Part shown: piece by piece, positions 53,101 through 64,000 of the stretch
Layout: the number at the start of each line of letters is the position of its first letter
How positions within the stretch are numbered: the first letter of the stretch is position 1
DNA from: Bathymodiolus brooksi
Taxonomy: Eukaryota > Mollusca > Bivalvia > Mytilida > Modiolidae
Assembly: GCA_963680875.1 (NCBI GenBank)
Contig: OY804589.1
Coordinates: 4,712,001-4,776,000 of the forward strand
DNA: 64,000 nucleotides
Direction: 5' to 3'
Made by a program: the position numbers and the translations under genes
The notes under the pieces: model-generated
What the model saw: the letters and a program-made list of their open reading frames with translations, nothing else
What the model was told of the DNA's origin: nothing
Database searches by the model: none

Positions 53101-56100
53101 TGACCAGCATTTACAAATATGGATACTTAGGTTGCAATAACTCTTTCTCCGGGACATTAACAAAATGACCAGCATTTACAAATATGGATACTTAGGTTGC
53201 AATAACTCTTTCTCCGGGACATTAACAAAATGACCAGCATTTACAAATATGGATACTTAGGTTGCAATAACTCTTTCTCCAGGACATTAACAAAATGACC
53301 AGCATTTACAAATATGGATACTTAGGTTGCAATAACTCTTTCTCCAGGACATTAACAAAATGACCAGCATTTCCAAATATGGATACTTAGGTTGCAATAA
53401 CTCTTTCTCCGGGACATTAACAAAATGACCAGCATTTACAAATATGGATACCTAGGTTGCAATAACTCTTTCTCCAGATATTAACAAAATGACCAGCATT
53501 TACAAATATGCATACTTAGGTTGCAATAACTCTTTCTCCGGGACATTAACAAAATTACCAGCATTTACAAATATGGATACTTAGGTTGCAATAACTCTTT
53601 CTCCAGGAAATTAACAAAATGACCAGCATTTACGAATATGGATACTTAGGTTGCAATAACTCTTTCTCCAGGACATTAACAAAATGACCAGCATTTACGA
53701 ATATGAATACTTAGGTTGCAATAACTCTTTCTCCGGGACATTAACAAAATGACCAGCATTTACAAATATGGATACTTAGGTTGCAATACCTCTTTCTCCA
53801 GGACATTAACAAAATGACCAGCATTTACAAATATGGATACTTAGGTTGCAATAACTCTTTCTCCGGGACATTAACAAAATGACCAGCATTTACGAATATG
53901 GATACTTGGGTTGCAATAACTCTTTCTCCAGGACATTAACAAAATGACCAGCATTTACAAATATGGATACTTAGGTTGCAATAACTCTTTCTCCAGGACA
54001 TTAACAAAATGACCAGCATTTACAAATATGGATACTTAGGTTGCAATAACTCTTTCTCCAGGACATTAACAAAATGACCAGCATTTACAAATATGGATAC
54101 TTAGGTTGCAATAACTCTTTCTCCAGGACATTAACAAAATGACCAGCATTAACAAATATGGATACTTAGGTTGCAATAACTCTTTCTCCAGGACATTAAC
54201 AAAATGACCAGCATTTACAAATATGGATATTTAGGTTGCAATAACTCTTTCTCCAGGACATTAACAAAATGACCAGCATTTACAAATATGGATACTTAGG
54301 TTGCAATAACTCTTTCTCCAGGACATTAACAAAATGACCAGCATTTACGAATATGAATACTTAGGTTGCAATAACTCTTTCTCCGGGACATTAACAAAAT
54401 GACCAGCATTTACAAATATGGATACTTAGGTTGCAATAACTCTTTCTCCAGGACATTAACAAAATGTCCAGCATTTACAAATATGGATACTTAGGTTGCA
54501 ATAACTCTTTCTCCGGAACATTAACAAAATGACCAACATTTACAAATATGGATACTTAGGTTGCAATAACTCTTTCTCCAGGACATTAACAAAATGACCA
54601 GCATTTACGAATATGGATACTTAGGATGCAATAACTCTTTCTCCGGGACATTAACAAAATGACCAGCATTTACAAATATGGATACTTAGGTTGCAATAAC
54701 TCTTTCTCCGGGACATTAACAAAATGACCAGCATTTACAAATATGGATACTTAGGTTGCAATAACTCTTTCTCCGGGACATTAACAAAATGACCAGCATT
54801 TACAAATATGGATACTTAGGTTGCAATAACTCTTTCTCCAGGACATTAACAAAATGACCAGCATTTACAAATATGGATACTTAGGTTGCAATAACTCTTT
54901 CTCCAGGACATTAACAAAATGACCAGCATTAACGAATATGAATACTTAGGTTGCAATAACTCTTTCTCCGGGACATTAACAAAATGACCAGCATTTACAA
55001 ATATGGATACTTAGGTTGCAATAACTCTTTCTCCAGGACATTAACAAAATAACCAGCATTTACAAATATGCATACTTAGGTTGCAATAACTCTTTCTCCG
55101 GGACATTAACAAAATGACCAACATTTACAAATATGGATACTTAGGTTGCAATAACTCTTTCTCCAGGACATTAACAAAATGACCAGCATTTACGAATATG
55201 GATACTTAGGATGCAATAACTCTTTCTCCGGGACATTAACAAAATGACCAGCATTTACAAATATGGATACTTAGGTTGCAATAACTCTTTCTCCAGGACA
55301 TTAACAAAATGACCAGCATTTACAAATATGGATACTTAGGTTGCAATAACTCTTTCTCCAGGACATTAACAAAATGACCAGCATTTCCAAATATGGATAC
55401 TTAGGTTGCAATAACTCTTTCTCCGGGACATTAACAAAATGACCAGCATTTACAAATATGGATACCTAGGTTGCAATAACTCTTTCTCCAGATATTAACA
55501 AAATGACCAGCATTTACAAATATGCATACTTAGGTTGCAATAACTCTTTCTCCGGGACATTAACAAAATTACCAGCATTTACAAATATGGATACTTAGGT
55601 TGCAATAACTCTTTCTCCAGGACATTAACAAAATGACCAGCATTTACGAATATGGATACTTAGGTTGCAATAACTCTTTCTCCAGGACATTAACAAAATG
55701 ACCAGCATTTACGAATATGAATACTTAGGTTGCAATAACTCTTTCTCCGGGACATTAACAAAATGACCAGCATTTACAAATATGGATACTTAGGTTGCAA
55801 TACCTCTTTCTCCAGGACATTAACAAAATGACCAGCATTTACAAATATGGATACTTAGGTTGCAATAACTCTTTCTCCGGGACATTAACAAAATGACCAG
55901 CATTTACGAATATGGATACTTGGGTTGCAATAACTCTTTCTCCAGGACATTAACAAAATGACCAGCATTTACAAATATGGATACTTAGGTTGCAATAACT
56001 CTTTCTCCAGGACATTAACAAAATGACCAGCATTTACAAATATGGATACTTAGGTTGCAATAACTCTTTCTCCAGGACATTAACAAAATGACCAGCATTT

Positions 56101-59100
56101 ACAAATATGGATACATAGGTTGCAATAACTCTTTCTCCAGGACATTAACAAAATGACCAGCATTAACAAATATGGATACTTAGGTTGCAATAACTCTTTC
56201 TCCAGGACATTAACAAAATGACCAGCATTTACAAATATGGATACTTAGGTTGCAATAACTCTTTCTCCGGGACATTAACAAAATGACCAGCATTGTGCAA
56301 ATATGGATACTTAGGTTGCAATAACTCTTTCTCCGGGACATTAACAAAATGACCAGCATTTACAAATATGGATATTTAGGTTGCAATAACTCTTTCTCCA
56401 GATATTAACAAAATGACCAGCATTTACAAATATGCATACTTAGATTGCAATAACTCTTTCTCCAGGACATTAACAAAATGACCAGCATTTACAAATATGG
56501 ATACTTAGGATGCAATAACTCTTTCTCCAGGACATTAACAAAATGACCAGCATTTACGAATATGGATACTTAGGTTGCAATAACTCTTTCTCCGGGACAT
56601 TAACAAAATGACCAGCATTTACGAATATGGATACTTGGGTTGCAATAACTCTTTCTCCAGGACATTAACAAAATGACCAGCTTTTACAAATATGGATACA
56701 TAGGTTGCAATAACTCTTTCTCCAGGACATTAACAAAATGACCAGCATATACGAATATGGATACTTGGGTTGCAATAACTCTTTCTCCAGGACATTAACA
56801 AAATGACCAGCATTTACAAATATGGATACTTAGGTTGCAATAACTCTTTCTCCGGGACATTAACAAAATGACCAGCATTTACAAATATGGATACTTAGGT
56901 TGCAATAACTCTTTCTCCGGGACATTAACAAAATGACCAGCATTTACAAATATGGATACTTAGGATGCACTAACTCTTTCTCCGGGACATTAACAAAATG
57001 ACCAGCATTTACAAATATGGATATTTAGGTTGCAATAACTCTTTCTCCGGGACATTAACAAAATGACCAGCATTTACAAATATGGATACTTAGGTTGCAA
57101 TAACTCTTTCTCCAGGACATTAACAAAATGACCAGCATTTACGAATATGAATACTTAGGTTGCAATAACATTTTCTCCGGGACATTAACAAAATGACCAG
57201 CATTTACAAATATGGATACTTAGGTTGCAATAACTCTTTCTCCAGGACATTAACAAAATGACCAGCATTTACAAATATGGATACTTAGGTTGCAATAACT
57301 CTTTCCCCGGGACATTAACAAAATGACCAGCATTTACAAATATGGATACTTAGGTTGCAATAACTCTTTCTCCAGGACATTAACAAAATGACCAGCATTT
57401 ACAAATATGGATACTTAGGTTGCAATAACTCTTTCTCCAGGACATTAACAAAATGACCAGCATTTACAAATATGGATACTTAGGTTGCAATAACTCTTTC
57501 TCCGGGACATTAACAAAATGACCAGCATTTACGAATATGGATACTTGGGTTGCAATAACTCTTTCTCCAGGACATTAACAAAATGACCAGCATTTACAAA
57601 TATGGATACTTAGGTTGCAATAACTCTTTCTCCAGGACATTAACAAAATGACCAGCATTTACAAATATGGATACTTAGGTTGCAATAACTCTTTCTCCAG
57701 GACATTAACAAAATGACCAGCATTTACAAATATGGATACTTAGGTTGCAATAACTCTTTCTCCAGGACATTAACAAAATGACCAGCATTTACAAATATGG
57801 ATACTTAGGTTGCAATAACTCTTTCTCCAGGACATTAACAAAATGACCAGCATTTACAAATATGGATACTTAGGTTGCAATAACTCTTTCTCCGGGACAT
57901 TAACAAAATGACCAGCATTATGCAAATATGGATACTTAGGTTGCAATAACTCTTTCTCCGGGACATTAACAAAATGACCAGCATTTACAAATATGGATAC
58001 TTAGGATGCAATAACTCTTTCTCCGGGACATTAACAAAATAACCAGCATTTACAAATATGGATATTTAGGTTGCAATAACTCTTTCTCCAGATATTAACA
58101 AAATGACCAGCATTTACAAATATGCATACTTAGATTGCAATAACTCTTTCTCCAGGACATTAACAAAATGACCAGCATTTACAAATATGGATACTTAGAA
58201 TGCAATAACTCTTTCTCCAGGACATTAACAAAATGACCAGCATTTACGAATATGGATACTTAGGTTGCAATAACTCTTTCTCCGGGACATTAACAAAATG
58301 ACCAGCATTTACGAATATGGATACTTGGGTTGCAATAACTCTTTCTCCAGGACATTAACAAAATGACCAGCTTTTACAAATATGGATACATAGGTTGCAA
58401 TAACTCTTTCTCCAGGACATTAACAAAATGACCAGCATTTACGAATATGGATACTTGGGTTGCAATAACTCTTTCTCCAGGACATTAACAACATGACCAG
58501 CATTTACAAATATGGATACTTAGGTTGCAATAACTCTTTCTCCGGGACATTAACAAAATGACCAGCATTTACAAATATGGATACTTAGGTTGCAATAACT
58601 CTTTCTCCGGGACATTAACAAAATGACCAGCATTTACAAATATGGATACTTAGGATGCAATAACTCTTTCTCCGGGACATTAACAAAATGACCAGCATTT
58701 ACAAATATGGATATTTAGGTTGCAATAACTCTTTCTCCGGGACATTAACAAAATGACCAGCATTTACAAATATGGATACTTAGGTTGCAATAACTCTTTC
58801 TCCAGATATTAACAAAATGACCAGCATTTACAAATATGGATACTTAGATTGCAATAACTCTTTCTCCGGGACATTAACAAAATGACCAGCATTTACAAAT
58901 ATGGATACTTAGGATGCAATAACTCTTTCTCCAGGACATTAACAAAATGACCAGCATTTACAAATATGGATACTTAGGTTGCAATAACTCTTTCTCCGGG
59001 ACATTAACAAAATGACCAGCATTTACGAATATGGATACTTGGGTTGCAATAACTCTTTCTCCAGGACATTAACAAAATGACCAGCATTTACAAATATGGA

Positions 59101-62100
59101 TACTTAGGTTGCAATAACTCTTTCTCCAGGACATTAACAAAATGACCAGCATTTACAAATATGGATACTTAGGTTGCAAAAACTCTTTCTCCGGGACATT
59201 AACAAAATGACCAGCATTTACAAATATGGATACTTAGGATGCAATAACTCTTTCTCCGGGACATTAACAAAATGACCAGCATTTACAAATATGGATATTT
59301 AGGTTGCAATAACTCTTTCTCCGGGACATTAACAAAATGACCAGCATTTACAAATATGGATACTTAGGTTGCAATAACTCTTTCTCCGGGACATTAACAA
59401 AATGACCAGCATTTACAAATATGGATACTTAGGTTGCAATAACTCTTTCTCCAGGACATTAACAAAATGACCAGCATTTACAAATATGGATACTTAGGTT
59501 GCAATAACTCTTTCTCCAGGACATTAACAAAATGACCAGCATTTACAAATATGGATACTTAGGTTGCAATAACTCTTTCTCCAGGACATTAACAAAATGA
59601 CCAGCATTTACAAATATGGATACTTAGGTTGCAATAACTCTTTCTCCGGGACATTAACAAAATGACCAGCATTGTGCAAATATGGATACTTAGGTTGCAA
59701 TAACTCTTTCTCCGGGACATTAACAAAATGACCAGCATTTACAAATATGGATACTTAGGATGCAATAACTCTTTCTCCGGGACATTAACAAAATAACCAG
59801 CATTTACAAATATGGATATTTAGGTTGCAATAACTCTTTCTCCAGATATTAACAAAATGACCAGCATTTACAAATATGCATACTTAGATTGCAATAACTC
59901 TTTCTCCAGGACATTAACAAAATGACCAGCATTTACAAATATGGATACTTAGGATGCAATAACTCTTTCTCCAGGACATTAACAAAATGACCAGCATTTA
60001 CGAATATGGATACTTAGGTTGCAATAACTCTTTCTCCGGGACATTAACAAAATGACCAGCATTTACGAATATGGATACTTGGGTTGCAATAACTCTTTCT
60101 CCAGGACATTAACAAAATGACCAGCTTTTACAAATATGGATACATAGGTTGCAATAACTCTTTCTCCAGGACATTAACAAAATGACCAGCATTTACGAAT
60201 ATGGATACTTGGGTTGCAATAACTCTTTCTCCAGGACATTAACAAAATGACCAGCATTTACAAATATGGATACTTAGGTTGCAATAACTCTTTCTCCGGG
60301 ACATTAACAAAATGACCAGCATTTACAAATATGGATACTTAGGTTGCAATAACTCTTTCTCCGGGACATTAACAAAATGACCAGCATTTACAAATATGGA
60401 TACTTAGGATGCAATAACTCTTTCTCCGGGACATTAACAAAATGACCAGCATTTACAAATATGGATATTTAGGTTGCAATAACTCTTTCTCCGGGACATT
60501 AACAAAATGACCAGCATTTACAAATATGGATACTTAGGTTGCAATAACTCTTTCTCCACATATTAACAAAATGACCAGCATTTACAAATATGGATACTTA
60601 GATTGCAATAACTCTTTCTCCGGGACATTAACAAAATGACCAGCATTTACAAATATGGATACTTAGGATGCAATAACTCTTTCTCCAGGACATTAACAAA
60701 ATGACCAGCATTTACAAATATGGATACTTAGGTTGCAATAACTCTTTCTCCGGGACATTAACAAAATGACCAGCATTTACGAATATGGATACTTGGGTTG
60801 CAATAACTCTTTCTCCAGGACATTAACAAAATGACCAGCATTTACAAATATGGATACTTAGGTTGCAATAACTCTTTCTCCAGGACATTAACAAAATGAC
60901 CAGCATTTACAAATATGGATACTTAGGTTGCAAAAACTCTTTCTCCGGGACATTAACAAAATGACCAGCATTTACAAATATGGATACTTAGGATGCAATA
61001 ACTCTTTCTCCGGGACATTAACAAAATGACCAGCATTTACAAATATGGATATTTAGGTTGCAATAACTCTTTCTCCGGGACATTAACAAAATGACCAGCA
61101 TTTACAAATATGGATACTTAGGTTGCAATAACTCTTTCTCCAGGACATTAACAAAATAACCAGCATTTACGAATATGGATACTTAGGTTGCAATAACTCT
61201 TTCTCCAGGACATAAACAAAATGACCAGCATTTACGAATATGGATACTTAGGTTGCAATAACTCTTTCTCCGGGACATTAACAAAATGACCAGCATTTAC
61301 AAATATGGATACTTAGGTTGCAATAACTCTTTCTCCGGGACATTAACAAAATGACCAGCATTTACAAATATGGATACTTAGGTTGCAATAACTCTTTCTC
61401 CAGATATTAACAAAATGACCAGCATTTACAAATATGCATACTTAGATTGCAATAACTCTTTCTCCAGGACATTAACAAAATGACCAGCATTTACAAATAT
61501 GAATACTTACGTTGCAATAACTCTTTCTCCAGGACATTAACAAAATGACCAGCATTTACAAATATGGATACTTAGGTTGCAATAACTCTTTCTCCGGGAC
61601 ATTAACAAAATGACCAGCATTTATGAATATGGATACTTGGGTTGCAATAACTCTTTCTCCAGGACATTAACAAAATGACCAGCATTTACAAATATGGATA
61701 CTTAGGTTGCAATAACTCTTTCTCCAGGACATTAACAAAATGACCAGCATTTACAAATATGGATACTTAGGTTGCAATAACTCTTTCTCCAGGACATTAA
61801 CAAAATGACCAGCATTTACAAATATGGATACTTAGGATGCAATAACTCTTTCTCCGGGACATTAACAAAATGACCAGCATTTACAAATATGGATATTTAG
61901 GTTGCAATAACTCTTTCTCCAGGACATTAACAAAATGACCAGCATTTACAAATATGGATACTTAGGTTGCAATAACTCTTTCTCCAGGACATTAACAAAA
62001 TGACCAGCATTTACGAATATGAATACTTAGGTTGCAATAACTCTTTCTCCGGGACATTAACAAAATGACCAGCATTTACAAATATGGATACTTAGGTTGC

Positions 62101-64000
62101 AATAACTCTTTCTCCAGGACATTAACAAAATGTCCAGCATTTACAAATATGGATACTTAGGTTGCAATAACTCTTTCTCCGGAACATTAACAAAATGACC
62201 AACATTTACAAATATGGATACTTAGGTTGCAATAACTCTTTCTCCAGGACATTAACAAAATGACCAGCATTTACGAATATGGATACTTAGGATGCAATAA
62301 CTCTTTCTCCGGGACATTAACAAAATGACCAGCATTTACAAATATGGATACTTAGGTTGCAATAACTCTTTCTCCGGGACATTAACAAAATGACCAGCAT
62401 TTACAAATATGGATACTTAGGTTGCAATAACTCTTTCTCCGGGACATTAACAAAATGACCAGCATTTACAAATATGGATACTTAGGTTGCAATAACTCTT
62501 TCTCCAGGACATTAACAAAATGACCAGCATTTACAAATATGGATACTTAGGTTGCAATAACTCTTTCTCCAGGACATTAACAAAATGACCAGCATTAACG
62601 AATATGAATACTTAGGTTGCAATAACTCTTTCTCCGGGACATTAACAAAATGACCAGCATTTACAAATATGGATACTTAGGTTGCAATAACTCTTTCTCC
62701 AGGACATTAACAAAATAACCAGCATTTACAAATATGGATACTTAGGTTGCAATAACTCTTTCTCCGGGACATTAACAAAATGACCAACATTTACAAATAT
62801 GGATACTTAGGTTGCAATAACTCTTTCTCCAGGACATTAACAAAATGACCAGCATTTACGAATATGGATACTTAGGATGCAATAACTCTTTCTCCGGGAC
62901 ATTAACAAAATGACCAGCATTTACAAATATGGATACTTAGGTTGCAATAACTCTTTCTCCGGGACATTAACAAAATGACCAGCATTTACAAATATGGATA
63001 CTTAGGTTGCAATAACTCTTTCTCCGGGACATTAACAAAATGACCAGCATTTACAAATATGGATACTTAGGTTGCAATAACTCTTTCTCCAGGACATTAA
63101 CAAAATGACCAGCATTTACAAATATGGATACTTAGGTTGCAATAACTCTTTCTCCAGGACATTAACAAAATGACCAGCATTTCCAAATATGGATACTTAG
63201 GTTGCAATAACTCTTTCTCCGGGACATTAACAAAATGACCAGCATTTACAAATATGGATACCTAGGTTGCAATAACTCTTTCTCCAGATATTAACAAAAT
63301 GACCAGCATTTACAAATATGCATACTTAGGTTGCAATAACTCTTTCTCCGGGACATTAACAAAATTACCAGCATTTACAAATATGGATACTTAGGTTGCA
63401 ATAACTCTTTCTCCAGGACATTAACAAAATGACCAGCATTTACGAATATGGATACTTAGGTTGCAATAACTCTTTCTCCAGGACATTAACAAAATGACCA
63501 GCATTTACGAATATGAATACTTAGGTTGCAATAACTCTTTCTCCGGGACATTAACAAAATGACCAGCATTTACAAATATGGATACTTAGGTTGCAATACC
63601 TCTTTCTCCAGGACATTAACAAAATGACCAGCATTTACAAATATGGATACTTAGGTTGCAATAACTCTTTCTCCGGGACATTAACAAAATGACCAGCATT
63701 TACGAATATGGATACTTGGGTTGCAATAACTCTTTCTCCAGGACATTAACAAAATGACCAGCATTTACAAATATGGATACTTAGGTTGCAATAACTCTTT
63801 CTCCAGGACATTAACAAAATGACCAGCATTTACAAATATGGATACTTAGGTTGCAATAACTCTTTCTCCAGGACATTAACAAAATGACCAGCATTTACAA
63901 ATATGGATACTTAGGTTGCAATAACTCTTTCTCCAGGACATTAACAAAATGACCAGCATTTACAAATATGGATACTTAGGTTGCAATAACTCTTTCTCCA
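47143..64000 (+). repeat. 9810-bp higher-order duplication in the right array
   Basis: The rare variant TTATGAATATGG occurs at 51811 and 61621, and TGTCCAGC at 52321 and 62131. Both pairs are 9810 bp apart (151 monomers minus 5 bp). A third TGTCCAGC at about 54466 is 2145 bp (33 monomers) after the one at 52321, which shows a smaller duplication inside. The CTTACGTTGC variant occurs near 47150, 51690 and 61507. Outer limits are approximate and the second copy is cut by the window edge. Confidence 0.75.

Larger units (their letters stand above)
45029..64000 (+). repeat. 65-bp satellite array, right block (about 292 monomers)
   Basis: This is the same monomer, strand and register as the left block, running off the right edge. 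Variants more common here include TTACGAATATGAATACTT, GCAATACCTC, GGGTAGCAATAAC, CTTACGTTGC, AAAATAACCAGC, ATGTCCAGC, ACCAACATTT and CATTAACGAAT. The first units after the transposon show TTTCCAAAT, then CCTAGG, then CCAGATATTAAC, the same variant order seen repeatedly in the left block. The insertion therefore split one array rather than joining two. Confidence 0.97.

Noticed and set aside
1..64000. CENP-B box in the satellite monomer
   Set aside because: The CCGGGA variant shares only a CGGG core; the rest of the box is absent, so no centromere-protein site can be claimed.

Overview
The window is eukaryotic DNA, most likely from a mollusc (bivalve or gastropod). Two parts of it suggest this: a minus-strand tRNA-derived SINE-like copy near 41.7-41.9 kb, with a tail segment reading GTGGCGTTAAACACCA, and an interspersed repeat near 42.45-42.8 kb with the AGGTGAGCGACACATGC and AAACCACTTGGCCAA segments I know from bivalve genomes. 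Genes with introns, canonical splice sites and AATAAA signals also fit. The host assignment is an inference from recall, not a database match.

About 57 kb of the 64 kb is a single satellite. A 65-bp, roughly 66% A+T monomer is repeated head to tail in one orientation from 1 to 38200 (about 588 units) and from 45029 to 64000 (about 292 units). Monomers differ by a few recurring diagnostic changes, and the order of these variants is itself repeated. This gives higher-order structure: repeats of 5850, 2860 and 3509 bp at the left, 2013 bp near 16-20 kb, 1495 bp (23 monomers) at 23.7-36 kb nested in a 5007-bp duplication, and a 9810-bp duplication in the right array.

The array is interrupted once, by a 6828-bp PIF/Harbinger DNA transposon (38201-45028). 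It has a perfect 20-bp terminal inverted repeat at each end and a 3-bp CAG target-site duplication. Removing the element and one CAG restores an ordinary satellite monomer. It carries the two genes typical of animal Harbinger elements, facing each other. A Myb/SANT-like DNA-binding protein lies on the plus strand (exons 38430-38859 and about 40089-40462). A HARBI1-like DDE transposase lies on the minus strand (exons 44838-44286, 43493-43207 and 42300-42097). The transposase splices into an uninterrupted 347-residue protein with D150, D200, D228 and E264. The Myb gene has an in-frame TAG just inside exon 2, although alternative acceptors could skip it. Both ends carry clusters of a CTAATCATATGATTAG-type palindrome, which are candidate binding sites for the Myb partner.

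The space between the genes and the introns hold passenger repeats: a 757-bp palindromic element (40543-41299), itself interrupted by a 262-bp hairpin-bearing insertion; the SINE-like copy; the mollusc-type repeat in transposase intron 2; and a weakly supported repeat with a (TTATC)-like tail in the Myb intron. No RNA genes, CRISPR arrays or host genes were found.
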